Shown: one piece after another, positions 52,812-61,916 of the stretch | Layout: each line of letters opens with the position of its first letter | Position numbering within the stretch: position 1 is the first letter of the stretch | Assembly: GCF_000226955.1 (NCBI RefSeq) | Contig: NZ_AGFU01000034.1 | Coordinates: 1 to 64,000 of the forward strand | Direction of reading: 5' to 3' | From: Sphingomonas elodea ATCC 31461 | GTDB taxonomy: Bacteria > Pseudomonadota > Alphaproteobacteria > Sphingomonadales > Sphingomonadaceae | DNA: 64,000 nucleotides | Program-made: the position numbers and the translations under genes | The notes under the pieces: generated by a model | Told to the model about the DNA's origin: nothing | Seen by the model: only the letters and a program-made list of their open reading frames with translations | Database searches by the model: none

Positions 52812-53752
52812 CAGAGGAACCGGAACTGGCGAGCGATCGCGCTGTCGAGCAGCGCGTTCTCGGTGATGAAGGTTTCCAGATATTCGTGCAGCCCGCCGAC
52901 GATGATGTCGGGGGTGCGCGCCTTCTGGCAGCGGGCGAGGCGGGCGCGGGCCATGCGATCGGCCTCGCCCTGGAGCCCGGTGCGCTTGGCGAGCTGGCTG
53001 AGCAGCGTCACCGTTTCCTCGACGCAGGCGGCCAGGCTGCGCGGCAGTTCCGAACGGCTGACCAGCAGATCGATCACATTGTCCGGCCGCAGCCCTTCGG
53101 AATAGAGCCAGCGATAGGCGGTGACGGCGGACACGGTCTGGAGGATCGTCGTCCACTGGTCGCGATCCACCGCGCCGCCGACGCTTTCGCCCGCCGGCAG
53201 CAGCAGATGATATTTCACGTCGACCAGCCGCGCGGTGTTGTCGGCCCGCTCCACCGCGGCGCCGAGCTGGATCAGCAGCGTCGCCTCGTTGCGCATCATC
53301 CGGTGCGTCGCGCCCTCGAAGCCGCGCGTCTCGCCCTTGATCTGCTCGACCAGGTTCAGCGTTTCGGTGGCGCCGCCGGTGGAGGCGCGGTTGGCGAACA
53401 GCCACCAGGCGCGGTTGATCGCGGTCCAGGCCTCGCGGGTGAGCGCGGTGCGCACGGCGCGGGCGTTGTTGCGCGCCATTTCCAGGCAGCGGATGATCGA
53501 GCCGGGATGGCTGGCATCCAGCGTGAGGAAGCGCGCGACATGCGCCTGCACGGCCGGGTGGCCGGTCGCGGCAAAGGCCTCGTCGGTATAGCTGACGGCG
53601 AGCGCGCTCTGCCATGCCGCCTCGCCGGCGGGGCGGGCGGAGAGCGCATCGAGGCGGATCGTCGCCTCGACCAGCCGGGCGATGAAGTCCGCGCGTTCGA
53701 CATAGCGGCCGAGCCAGTAGAGCGCGGCGGCGGTGCGGGAGAGCATCATCAT
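52811..53752 (-). CDS. Alpha-E domain protein
   Basis: This 313-residue, helix-rich protein of the alpha-E family (DUF403) begins MLSRTAAALYWLGRYVERADFIARLVE and contains EMARNNARAVRTALTREAW and AAVERADNTARLVDVKYHLL. No catalytic role is established; it is nearly always encoded with a circularly permuted ATP-grasp protein. Here it overlaps that gene upstream and the transglutaminase-like gene downstream by four and one bases, so all three are coupled. Confidence 0.92.
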   Translation of the reverse strand: MMMLSRTAAALYWLGRYVERADFIARLVEATIRLDALSARPAGEAAWQSALAVSYTDEAFAATGHPAVQAHVARFLTLDASHPGSIIRCLEMARNNARAVRTALTREAWTAINRAWWLFANRASTGGATETLNLVEQIKGETRGFEGATHRMMRNEATLLIQLGAAVERADNTARLVDVKYHLLLPAGESVGGAVDRDQWTTILQTVSAVTAYRWLYSEGLRPDNVIDLLVSRSELPRSLAACVEETVTLLSQLAKRTGLQGEADRMARARLARCQKARTPDIIVGGLHEYLETFITENALLDSAIARQFRFL

Positions 53753-55185
53753 GCCGCGTCTCCCAGCAGGACGAAGCTGTCCTTGGTGCCGCCGCCCTGG
53801 CTGGAATTGACCACCAGCGATCCCTCGCGCAGCGCCACGCGGGTGAGCCCGCCGGGCACCACGCGCACCTTGTCGCTGCCGGTCAGCACGAACGGGCGGA
53901 AATCGACATGGCGCGGCGCCAGCCCCTTCTCGGTCAGCGTCGGCACGGTGGAGAGGGCCAGCGTCGGCTGCGCGATATAGCGGTGCGGCTCGGCGATCAG
54001 CGCGGCGCGGAACGTCTCGATCTGCTCGCTGCTCGCCGTCGGGCCGACCAGCATGCCATAGCCGCCGGATCCGTCGACCAGCTTCACCACCAGCTCGGGC
54101 AGGTGATCGAGCACATATTTCAGCGCCTGCGGTTCGCGGCAGCGCCAGGTCTCTACATTGGGCAGCCTGGCCTCGCCGCCGGAATAGAAGCGGACGATCT
54201 CCGGCATGTAGCTGTAGATCGCCTTGTCGTCGGCGATGCCGTTGCCCGGCGCGTTGAGCAGCGCGACATTGCCCGCGCGGTACGCCGCGATCAGACCGGG
54301 CACGCCGAGCAGCGAATCCGGCTTGAACACCAGCGGATCGAGAAAATCATCGTCGATGCGGCGATAGATCACGTCCACCCGCACGCGGCCGGCGATCGTC
54401 TCCATATAGACGATGTCGTCATCGACCACGAGGTCGGCCGCCTCGACCAGCTCGACGCCCATCGAATCGGCGAGGAAGCTGTGCTCGTAATAGGCCGAGT
54501 TGAAATGGCCCGGGGTCAGCACGACGCACACCGGCCGTGCCCGCCCGGAGGGGGCGACCGAGCGCATCGTCTCCAGCAGCATGTCCGGATAGCTGTCGAC
54601 CGGGGCCACGCGGAAATCGCGGAACAGCTCCGGGCACAGGCGGATCATCGCCTCGCGATTTTCCAGCATGTAGGAGACCCCGGAGGGCGTGCGGGCATTA
54701 TCCTCCAGCACGTAGAATTCGTCCGGCCCGGTGCGGACCAGATCGATCCCGCAGATATGCGCCCAGACCCCGTGCGGCGGCCGGATGCCGGCGACTTCGG
54801 GGCGGAACTGTTCGTTGCGAAGGATCAGTTCGGGGGGGATGATGCCCTCGTCCAGGATCCGGCGGGCGCCGTAGATGTCTTCGAGAAAGGCGTTGATCGC
54901 CTCGACCCGCTGGACGAGGCCTTCGCTCAGCTTCTGCCATTCGCGCTGGAGGAAGATGCGCGGCACGATGTCGAAGGGAATGATCCGTTCGGCGGCGTCG
55001 CTGTCGCCATAGACGGCGAAAGTGATGCCGAGCTGGCGGAAGGCCGCCTCTGCCGATTGCTGCCGCCGTTGCAGTTCATCGGCGGGTGTATCCGCGATCC
55101 ATTGCGACAGGGTGGAGAACTCGGCGCGCGGTGCGTCCGGCCCGCCATGCCCCCAGATTTCGTCGAACGCCCCCCGTGATCCCAT
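53749..55185 (-). CDS. Circularly permuted ATP-grasp protein (type 2)
   Basis: This 478-residue protein of the DUF404/DUF407 type has an ATP-grasp fold whose elements are permuted. Recognisable segments include PFDIVPRIFLQREWQKLSEGLVQRVEAINAFLEDIYG, EFYVLEDNARTPSGVSYMLENRE, VLTPGHFNSAYYEHSFLA, VDVIYRRIDDDFLDP, and LVVKLVDGSGGYGMLVGP. ATP-grasp proteins join a carboxylate to an amine; the substrates are unknown. I start at ATG 55183-55185, which has GGGAG seven bases upstream; a longer frame to 55248 lacks this. It opens the operon and is divergent from the beta-helix gene. Confidence 0.92.
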   Translation of the reverse strand: MGSRGAFDEIWGHGGPDAPRAEFSTLSQWIADTPADELQRRQQSAEAAFRQLGITFAVYGDSDAAERIIPFDIVPRIFLQREWQKLSEGLVQRVEAINAFLEDIYGARRILDEGIIPPELILRNEQFRPEVAGIRPPHGVWAHICGIDLVRTGPDEFYVLEDNARTPSGVSYMLENREAMIRLCPELFRDFRVAPVDSYPDMLLETMRSVAPSGRARPVCVVLTPGHFNSAYYEHSFLADSMGVELVEAADLVVDDDIVYMETIAGRVRVDVIYRRIDDDFLDPLVFKPDSLLGVPGLIAAYRAGNVALLNAPGNGIADDKAIYSYMPEIVRFYSGGEARLPNVETWRCREPQALKYVLDHLPELVVKLVDGSGGYGMLVGPTASSEQIETFRAALIAEPHRYIAQPTLALSTVPTLTEKGLAPRHVDFRPFVLTGSDKVRVVPGGLTRVALREGSLVVNSSQGGGTKDSFVLLGDAA

Positions 55186-55315
55186 CGATGCTCCCAAACG
55201 CCCGAGTGGCCAATTGGGTGCATGCTGCAATGCTTCGTTGCGCCGCACAAGCGGGGATTGTGCGCGCCTTCGCGGCGACCCGGATTTTTAACGGCGGCTG
55301 GTGCAGGGTGCGCGC

Positions 55316-56215
55316 ATGACGATCCTGCTCGCGCTTGTCGCCGCCGCCCAGCCGTTCACCATCGCCGAGACCGGGCAGGGCTTTGCCACCCTCGCCGCCG
55401 CGGTGGAATCGGTGCGCGACGGCACCGCGACGATCCTGATCGCTCCCGGCACCTACCACCAGTGCGTGGTGCAGGCGGCCGGGCGCATCACCTACAAGGC
55501 GGCCCAGCCGGGCACCGCGATCTTCGAGCGCACCGTGTGCGAAGGCAAGGCGGCGTTGGTGCTGCGCGGGCGCGGATCGGCGGTGGACGGGGTGGTGTTC
55601 CGCAGGTTCCGCGTGGGCGACGGCAACGGGGCGGGCATCCGCATCGAGATGGGCGAGCTGACCGTCACGCGCTCGACCTTCCTCGACAGCCAGGAGGGCA
55701 TCCTTGGCGGCGGGCATCCGAGCGTGCGCAGCATCACCATCGATCGATCGAGCTTCGCCGGGCTGGGCCAGTGCGACGAATCGCCGAGCTGCGCGCATTC
55801 GATCTACCTGACGGTCGACGGGCTGGTGACGATCACCCGCAGCCGCTTCGAGCGCGGCACCGGCGGCCACTATGTGAAGCTGCGCGCGCGCCGCGTGGCG
55901 ATCACCGACAACAGCTTCGACGACAGCGCCGGGGCCAGGACCAACTACATGATCGACCTGTCCGAGGGCGGTACGGGCCTGATCGCGCAGAACATGTTCG
56001 TGCAGGGACGCGCGAAGGAGAACCGCTCGGGGCTGATCGTAGTGGCGGCCGAGGCGCGGACCTATCCGACCGACGGGCTGCGGGTGGAGGGCAACATCGC
56101 CGCCCTCGCGCCCGGTGCGCCGGCGGATCCGGCGTTCGTGGCGGACCTGTCCGGCGGGCGGATCACGGTCACGAACAACCGGCTGACGGGGATGCGCGCG
56201 TTCGAGAAACGATGA
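55316..56215 (+). CDS. Exported right-handed beta-helix protein
   Basis: A predicted 299-residue protein. A short hydrophobic N-terminus (ILLALVAAAQP) is followed by AETGQGFATLAAAVESVRDGTATILIAPGTY, the usual opening of pectate-lyase-like beta-helices, and repeats such as IEMGELTVTRSTFLDSQEGILGG, ITIDRSSFAGLG and VAITDNSFDDSAG. No clear catalytic residues are seen. Paired cysteines suggest export to the periplasm. Start: ATG 55316 (a GTG five codons upstream is possible). A bidirectional terminator follows. Confidence 0.8.
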   Translation: MTILLALVAAAQPFTIAETGQGFATLAAAVESVRDGTATILIAPGTYHQCVVQAAGRITYKAAQPGTAIFERTVCEGKAALVLRGRGSAVDGVVFRRFRVGDGNGAGIRIEMGELTVTRSTFLDSQEGILGGGHPSVRSITIDRSSFAGLGQCDESPSCAHSIYLTVDGLVTITRSRFERGTGGHYVKLRARRVAITDNSFDDSAGARTNYMIDLSEGGTGLIAQNMFVQGRAKENRSGLIVVAAEARTYPTDGLRVEGNIAALAPGAPADPAFVADLSGGRITVTNNRLTGMRAFEKR

Positions 56216-56219
56216 GTTT

Positions 56220-56246
56220 AGATCCTCCCCGGAACGGGGAGGATCT
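56220..56246. terminator. Bidirectional terminator between the beta-helix and phosphatase genes
   Basis: AGATCCTCCCC and GGGGAGGATCT form an eleven-pair stem with a five-base loop, bounded by TTT on the right and AAA-like bases on the left. It sits five bases past one stop and four before the other, ending both convergent genes. A close copy lies at 50717. Confidence 0.85.
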
Positions 56247-56250
56247 TTGC

Positions 56251-57888
56251 TTACTTGCAGCTGTCCCCAACACCCGCGTCGAGATCGAGGCAGCGGCCGT
56301 CGATCTCCACCGGCACCGGCACCTTGATCAGCGCCGCCAGCGTCGGCGCGATATCCACCGTCTCCACCGACAGCGGCTGTTCGAAACCGGTCATGCCCTT
56401 GCGCCAGAACAGGATCGGCACGCGCCGGTCATAGTCCCAGAAGCTGCCATGCGTGGCGACATTGCCGATCGCGGGATCGAGGATCGGCGTCACGCGCGGC
56501 TTGAGCGCCACGATCAGATCGCCCGAACGCTGCGGATCATAGGAGGCGCGGGCGCGCTCCAGCAGGCTCCAGGTTTCGGGGGGCGTGTGGACGATCGGCG
56601 TCGCCTCGATCTGCGCGCGGGTGAACACCGCCTGGACCTGGCTGTTGGCGGCATAGAGCTTCGCGGCCTCGGCCAGCACGGCGGCGCGCTTCGCCTGCGG
56701 GACCGACGGCGAGACATAGACGTCGCCGCCCGGGCCGCCGACCAGCACCGGGCCGGTCAGCGCCAGCTTGCCCGCCAGCGCGCGGCTGATGCCGGTGGTG
56801 GTGACGTCGGCAGTGATGCGCTGCTCGGTCGGCGCGCCGTGCTCGCGGTGGCGTTCGGGCAGGTCGTGGCCGCCATGATCGGCGGTGAGCACCACCTGAT
56901 AGTCGACGTTCGTGCGGTCCAGTGCCTCGAACAGCCGGCCCAGCGTCTGATCGAGCGAGAAGAGCTGCAGGCACATCTCGCTGCCCTCGGTGCCATAGGT
57001 GTGGCCGACATAATCGGTGACCGAGGCGCCGAGGATCAGCAGATCGGTATGGCCCTGCTGGCCGAGCTTCATGTCGGTCGCCAGCCTGGCGCCGAGCGCC
57101 AGCACCGCATCGTCGAACTCGGGCGAGATACGGAACGCCCTGGCGTCGCCCGCCGCGCGCGCGAAGCGGCCGTCGCCGACGGTCTTCGTCGCGCTCACCG
57201 GGATCGCGCGGCTGCGGGCCTTGCAGAAGGCCGGCAGGTCGAGCGGGGTCTGCGCCTCGGCGATGCGCGCGGTGGTGGCGGCGTTGATCCTGGTCACCGC
57301 CTCCGGCGCGGTGCGGCCGGCGTAGGACACGAACGCCTTGCCGTCCCACCACCAGAGCTCGTCGACCTTGTGGCCGCCCATCATCACCGCGGCGCGGTCC
57401 TTGCCCGCGACCGAGACGACGCGCGACTGCGGATCGGCCGCCTTCATCCACTCGCCCAGCGTGGGCACCTTCAGATGCTTGTCGGAGACGGTGTAGTGGT
57501 TCGAATCCGTGCCCGGCACGGTCTCGTCCTCGGCGCAATAGACCGTCTTGTCGGCGCGCGGGACGGCGAAATCGGTCCAGTCATTGGCGATGATGCCGGT
57601 GCGGGCGGGGTGGTCGCCGGTGAGGATCGTCGAGTGGCCCGGGCAGGTCTCGGTCGCGGCATGGCTCTGGTAACCGGCGGGGAATACCGCGCCGGACATC
57701 AGCCGGGCGAAGCCGCCGGTGAACTGGCCGCGATATTCGGCGAACAGATCGGCCGAGAACTGGTCGACCGAGATCACCACCAACAGCCTGGGCGGCGTGG
57801 CGGGCGCGGCGGGGGCGGGCGCGCTCTGCTGGGCCAGCGCGGGGGTGGCGGCCAGCGCGAGCGCGGCGAGGGGGGCAAGCAGTTTCAT
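56251..57888 (-). CDS. Secreted Thr-type alkaline phosphatase (SPAP/PafA-like)
   Basis: This 545-residue exported phosphatase has a signal peptide (LLAPLAALALAATPALAQ). The nucleophile region reads ATETCPGHSTILTGDHPARTGIIANDW, with threonine as in Sphingomonas SPAP and PafA instead of the serine of E. coli PhoA. The associated Lys-x-Arg pair is in GKDRAAVMMGG. Metal ligands are visible in VISVDQFSADLF, TADHGGHD and THGSFWDYDRRVP. It is complete and family-length; it frees phosphate from periplasmic monoesters. The ATG at 57888 has GGAG upstream. It is divergent from the dsbD-type gene. Confidence 0.93.
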   Translation of the reverse strand: MKLLAPLAALALAATPALAQQSAPAPAAPATPPRLLVVISVDQFSADLFAEYRGQFTGGFARLMSGAVFPAGYQSHAATETCPGHSTILTGDHPARTGIIANDWTDFAVPRADKTVYCAEDETVPGTDSNHYTVSDKHLKVPTLGEWMKAADPQSRVVSVAGKDRAAVMMGGHKVDELWWWDGKAFVSYAGRTAPEAVTRINAATTARIAEAQTPLDLPAFCKARSRAIPVSATKTVGDGRFARAAGDARAFRISPEFDDAVLALGARLATDMKLGQQGHTDLLILGASVTDYVGHTYGTEGSEMCLQLFSLDQTLGRLFEALDRTNVDYQVVLTADHGGHDLPERHREHGAPTEQRITADVTTTGISRALAGKLALTGPVLVGGPGGDVYVSPSVPQAKRAAVLAEAAKLYAANSQVQAVFTRAQIEATPIVHTPPETWSLLERARASYDPQRSGDLIVALKPRVTPILDPAIGNVATHGSFWDYDRRVPILFWRKGMTGFEQPLSVETVDIAPTLAALIKVPVPVEIDGRCLDLDAGVGDSCK

Positions 57889-57967
57889 CAGGGCCGGCTC
57901 CGGGCACGGGTGGACGTTGGTGCACCCAGCTATTGTCGAACGCGGCGAACTGGGCAAGGACGGCGCC

Positions 57968-59989
57968 ATGGCCCAGCTACGTTTCGCTTTGATGTCGCTC
58001 CTGCTCCTCTTCGCGCATGTCGCCCCGGCGGCGGCGCAGGGGTTCGCCAAGGGCCCGCATGTCCGCAGCGCGCTGGTGGCCGAGACGGCGACCCCGAAAC
58101 CGGGCAGCGACGTGACGCTGGCGCTGGTCTCGACGCCCGATCCCAAGTGGCACGCCTATTGGCAGAATCCCGGCGATGCGGGGCTGCCGGCCGAGGCGCA
58201 GTGGACGCTACCGGCCGGTGCCCGCGCGGCGGATTTCCGCTATCCGGTGCCGCAGCGGCTGCTGATCGCCGGGCTGATGAACTATGTGTACGAGGGCACC
58301 TTCGTCCGGCTGACGACGCTGCACATCCCCGCCGATGCCAAGGGCACGTTTCCGGTCAAACTGAAGCTCGATTATCTCGTCTGCACCGATACGCTGTGCG
58401 TGCCGGAGAAGGCGGCGCTGGAGACGGTGCTGACGATCGGCGACGGCGCGATCGATCCGGCGACCCGCGCGAAGTTCGACGGCTGGCGCGCGAAGCTGCC
58501 CAGGCCGCTGAGCACGCCGGCCAGCTTCCAGGCGGACGGCGGCACGCTGCGGATCGCGGTGCCCTATCCGGCGGGCGCGGCGGCGAAGCAGGTCTATTTC
58601 TACCCGCTGACCGCCAACGCGGTGGACTATGCCGCGCCGCAGACCGTGACGCGCGACGGCGACCGGCTGGTGCTCGAGACCAAGGCCCGCACCGCGCCGA
58701 CCGCGCTGGACGGCGTGCTGGCGATCGACGGGCAGGGGCTTACCATCGCCGCGAAGCCCGGCGCAGTGCCGCCGGCCAGGCCCGCCAGCGCCGCGACCCC
58801 GTGGCTGGCCGCGATCGGCGCGTTCTTCGCGGCGGTGCTCGGCGGGCTCATCCTCAACGTGATGCCCTGCGTCTTCCCGATCCTCAGCCTCAAGGCGCTG
58901 AGCCTCGCCAAGGCGAACAACGATAGCGGCAGCCCGCGCGCCGAGGCGCTGGCCTATACCGCCGGCGTGGTGCTGGTGTGCCTGGCGCTGGGCGGGCTGC
59001 TGCTCGGCCTGCGCGCGGCGGGATCTAGCGTGGGCTGGGCGTTCCAGCTGCAGGACCCGCGCGTGATCCTGGTGCTGCTGCTGCTCGTCGCGGCCATTGC
59101 CTTCAACCTGGCCGGGCTGTTCGAGATCACCACGCCCGCCTTTGTCAACCGCGCGGCGAGCCAGGGCCATGGCGGCGCCTTTGCCACCGGTGCGCTGGCG
59201 GCGTTCATCGCCACGCCGTGCACCGGGCCGTTCATGGCCTCGGCGCTGGGCGCGGCGCTGGTGCTGCCGTGGTTCGCCGGGCTGGCGATCTTCGGCGGGC
59301 TGGGGCTGGGCATCGCGCTGCCCTTCCTGCTGCTCGGCTTCGTCCCCGCGTTCCGGCGCAAGCTGCCCAAACCGGGTCCCTGGATGGCGACGATGCGGCA
59401 CATCCTGTCGGTGCCCATGTTCCTGACCGCGCTGGCGCTCGCCTGGGTGCTGGGCAAGCAGGCGGGGGTGGACGGCATGACGATCGGGCTGGCGGCGACG
59501 CTGCTCGCGGCGCTCGGCCTGTGGTGGGCGGGTGCCCGCCAGGCCCGGGGCCGCAGCCGTGCGTGGCTGCCGGCGGTGCCGCTGGTGCTGCTGGCGCTCG
59601 GCGGCGTGGCGCTGGTCCGTCCGGCCGCACCGGCGTCCGCGGCCGTGGCGGGGACCGAGCCGTTCAGCGAGGCGCGGCTGGCCGAGCTCCGCGCGCAGGG
59701 GCGGCCGGTGTTCGCCTATTTCACCGCCGACTGGTGCCTGACCTGCAAGGTCAACGAGAAGGCGGTGATCGAAACCGCCGCCGTCGAGAAGGCGCTGGCC
59801 GAGGGCAAGGTCGCCGTGCTGGTCGGCGACTGGACCAATGGGGATGCGACGCTGGGCCGCTTCATCGAGGCGCACAACCGCGCAGGCGTGCCGCTCTACC
59901 TCTGGTACAAGCCGGGGCAGGATACGCCCGAGGTGCTGCCGCAGGTGCTGACCCAGGACCTGCTGGCGACCCGCGCAAAGGGCGGGTGA
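57968..59989 (+). CDS. dsbD: Thiol:disulfide interchange protein DsbD
   Basis: A predicted 673-residue inner-membrane protein that carries electrons from cytoplasmic thioredoxin to the periplasm. It has a signal peptide (ALMSLLLLFAHVAPAAAQ), an N-terminal DsbD-alpha-like domain with VCTDTLCVPEK, then eight or so helices with the redox cysteines in NVMPCVFPILSLKALSL and ATPCTGPFMASALGAA, and a C-terminal thioredoxin domain with FTADWCLTCKVNEKAV. All three cysteine pairs are present. AAGGA precedes the ATG. Confidence 0.95.
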   Translation: MAQLRFALMSLLLLFAHVAPAAAQGFAKGPHVRSALVAETATPKPGSDVTLALVSTPDPKWHAYWQNPGDAGLPAEAQWTLPAGARAADFRYPVPQRLLIAGLMNYVYEGTFVRLTTLHIPADAKGTFPVKLKLDYLVCTDTLCVPEKAALETVLTIGDGAIDPATRAKFDGWRAKLPRPLSTPASFQADGGTLRIAVPYPAGAAAKQVYFYPLTANAVDYAAPQTVTRDGDRLVLETKARTAPTALDGVLAIDGQGLTIAAKPGAVPPARPASAATPWLAAIGAFFAAVLGGLILNVMPCVFPILSLKALSLAKANNDSGSPRAEALAYTAGVVLVCLALGGLLLGLRAAGSSVGWAFQLQDPRVILVLLLLVAAIAFNLAGLFEITTPAFVNRAASQGHGGAFATGALAAFIATPCTGPFMASALGAALVLPWFAGLAIFGGLGLGIALPFLLLGFVPAFRRKLPKPGPWMATMRHILSVPMFLTALALAWVLGKQAGVDGMTIGLAATLLAALGLWWAGARQARGRSRAWLPAVPLVLLALGGVALVRPAAPASAAVAGTEPFSEARLAELRAQGRPVFAYFTADWCLTCKVNEKAVIETAAVEKALAEGKVAVLVGDWTNGDATLGRFIEAHNRAGVPLYLWYKPGQDTPEVLPQVLTQDLLATRAKGG

Positions 59990-59999
59990 TCTAACCACT

Positions 60000-60093
60000 G
60001 TCATCCCGGCGGACGCCGGGATCCAGACGCCACTCCGCCGCAGCAAGCGCCGATATGGAGACCCCAATGGATCCCGGCTTTCGCCGGGATGAC
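60000..60093. repeat. REP-like palindromic repeat R1, copy c
   Basis: GTCATCCCGGCGGACGCCGG and CCGGCTTTCGCCGGGATGAC flank a variable centre in the gap between the convergent dsbD and mmsB genes. The outer arms match the copies at 4756 and 51882; the centres differ. Confidence 0.87.
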
Positions 60094-60118
60094 GGCTGGG
60101 GCGGGCGGGTAGCGCCCC

Positions 60119-60994
60119 TCAGCGCAGCGTCTTGATGATCCCCGAGAAATCGAGCTCCGCGCCTTCGCCTGCGACGAACGCGGCATAGAGCTGCTCGGCG
60201 CGCGCGCCCATCGGCACCTGCGCGCCGACGCTGGCCGCCGCTTCCATCGCCAGCTTGAGGTCCTTGAGCATCAGGGGGGCGGCAAAACCGCCCTGATACT
60301 CCCGGTCGGCGGGGGTTTCCGGGCCGACGCCGGGGACCGGGCAATAGCTCGTCATCGACCAGCTCTGCCCCGAGGAAACCGAGGCGATGTCGAAGAAGCG
60401 CTGCTGGTCGAGCCCCAATTTCTCGGCGAGCGCGAAGGCCTCGCAGGTGGCGACCATCGTCGCGCCGAGGATCATGTTATTGCAGATCTTGGCCGCCTGG
60501 CCCGCGCCGCTGGCGCCGGCGTGGATGACGGCTTTGCCCATGTCCTCCAGGAACGGCTCGGCCCGCTCGAACGCCGCCACGCTGCCGCCGACCATGAAGG
60601 TGAGCGTGCCGCCATTGGCTGCGGCGATGCCGCCCGAGACCGGCGCATCGACCGCGAGCAGCCCGCGCTGGGTGGCGGCTTCGGCGACGCGGCGGGCGGT
60701 GGCGACGTCGATCGTCGAACAGTCGATCAGGATCGCGCCCGCCTCGGCATGGTCGAGCAGCGTTTCGGTGTAGAGCGCCTCGACATGCTGCCCGGCGGGC
60801 AGCATGGTGACGATGGCCTCGGCACCGGCGATGGCGTCGGCGGCGGTGGCGGCGGGCAGGCAGCCGGCCTTCTTCGCGCGCTCCAGCGCCTCGGCCGAAA
60901 GATCGAAGGCGCGGACGTCGTGGCCCGCCTTGGCGAGGTTCGCCGCCATCCCGCCGCCCATGTTGCCGAGGCCGATAAAAGCTACGCGTGCCAT
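60119..60994 (-). CDS. mmsB: 3-Hydroxyisobutyrate dehydrogenase
   Basis: This 291-residue enzyme oxidises 3-hydroxyisobutyrate to methylmalonate semialdehyde in valine breakdown. Motifs are VAFIGLGNMGGGMAANLAKAGH (NAD-binding), DAPVSGGIAAANGGTLTFMVGG, and GQAAKICNNMILG with the catalytic lysine. It lies 133 bases downstream of the enoyl-CoA hydratase gene on the same strand, with an R2 repeat between, and is the last gene of the valine operon. Confidence 0.95.
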   Translation of the reverse strand: MARVAFIGLGNMGGGMAANLAKAGHDVRAFDLSAEALERAKKAGCLPAATAADAIAGAEAIVTMLPAGQHVEALYTETLLDHAEAGAILIDCSTIDVATARRVAEAATQRGLLAVDAPVSGGIAAANGGTLTFMVGGSVAAFERAEPFLEDMGKAVIHAGASGAGQAAKICNNMILGATMVATCEAFALAEKLGLDQQRFFDIASVSSGQSWSMTSYCPVPGVGPETPADREYQGGFAAPLMLKDLKLAMEAAASVGAQVPMGARAEQLYAAFVAGEGAELDFSGIIKTLR

Positions 60995-61002
60995 GTCTTA
61001 GC

Positions 61003-61115
61003 TCCCCTCCCGCTTGCGGGAGGGGCTGGGGGTGGGCCCTCCCTCTCCACAAGCGATGGTGTCGCGGATGCCGGGGGCCCACCCCCCAGCCCCCTCCCGC
61101 ACGCGGGAGGGGGAG
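61003..61115. repeat. R2-type palindromic repeat in the valine operon
   Basis: CTCCCCTCCCGCTTGCGGGA with a G-run (61003-61037) is mirrored by CCCCCTCCCGCACGCGGGAG (61077-61115) across about 40 bases. It has the same architecture as the element in rnr but differs in the loop bases. It sits between the enoyl-CoA hydratase and mmsB genes and may change how much of the transcript reaches mmsB. Confidence 0.85.
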
Positions 61116-61127
61116 TGGTTCAGTGCT

Positions 61128-61904
61128 TCAACGTCCCGTCCAGTTCCCGGCACGCTTCTCGACGAAGGCGGTCATGCCTTCCTTCTGGTCTTCGGTGCCG
61201 AACAGGCCGTGGAACAGGCGGCGCTCGAACTGCACGCCCTGCGCCAGGCTCGTCTCGAACGCGGCGTTGACCATTTCCTTGTTGGCCTTGACCGCCAGCG
61301 GCGGCATCGCGGCGATGGTCGCGGCGGTCTGCACCGCTTCCTCGACCAGCTCGGCGGCGGGCAGGATGCGGCTGACCAGCCCGGCGCGTTCGGCTTCGCC
61401 TGCGTCCATCATCCGGCCGGTGAGGCACATCTCCATCGCCTTGGCCTTGCCCACCGCGCGCGTCAGCCGCTGCGAGCCGCCCATGCCCGGCGAGACGCCC
61501 AGCTTGATCTCGGGCTGGCCGAACTTCGCCGTATCGGCCGCGAGGATGAAGTCGCACATCATCGCCACCTCGCAGCCGCCGCCCAGCGCATAGCCCGACA
61601 CGGCGGCGATGATCGGCTTGCGGGTGCGGGTGAAGGCGTCCCAGCCGGCGAAGAAGTCATGGCCGTACATGTCGGCGAAGCCCTGGGCCTGCATCTCCTT
61701 GATGTCGGCGCCGGCGGCGAAGGCCTTTTCGCTGCCGGTGAGCACCGCGCATCCCTGTGCCGGATCGGCGTCGAAGGCGCGCATCACGTCCAGCAGTTCG
61801 TCCAGCACCTGCGCATTGAGCGCGTTGAGCGCCTTGGGCCGGTTGAGCGTGATCAGCGTCACCGCGCCGCGCTGTTCGACGAGGAGAGTTTCGTAGGAAG
61901 ACAT
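61128..61904 (-). CDS. Enoyl-CoA hydratase
   Basis: This 258-residue crotonase adds water to 2-enoyl-CoA, here probably methacrylyl-CoA in valine degradation. Motifs are [61 protein letters not shown], and [20 protein letters not shown], in which both catalytic glutamates (QPEIK and the GGGCEVAM glutamate) are visible. It starts 12 bases after the hydrolase gene ends, so they are cotranscribed. Confidence 0.93.
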   Translation of the reverse strand: MSSYETLLVEQRGAVTLITLNRPKALNALNAQVLDELLDVMRAFDADPAQGCAVLTGSEKAFAAGADIKEMQAQGFADMYGHDFFAGWDAFTRTRKPIIAAVSGYALGGGCEVAMMCDFILAADTAKFGQPEIKLGVSPGMGGSQRLTRAVGKAKAMEMCLTGRMMDAGEAERAGLVSRILPAAELVEEAVQTAATIAAMPPLAVKANKEMVNAAFETSLAQGVQFERRLFHGLFGTEDQKEGMTAFVEKRAGNWTGR

Positions 61905-61916
61905 GACGTTCTCCGT

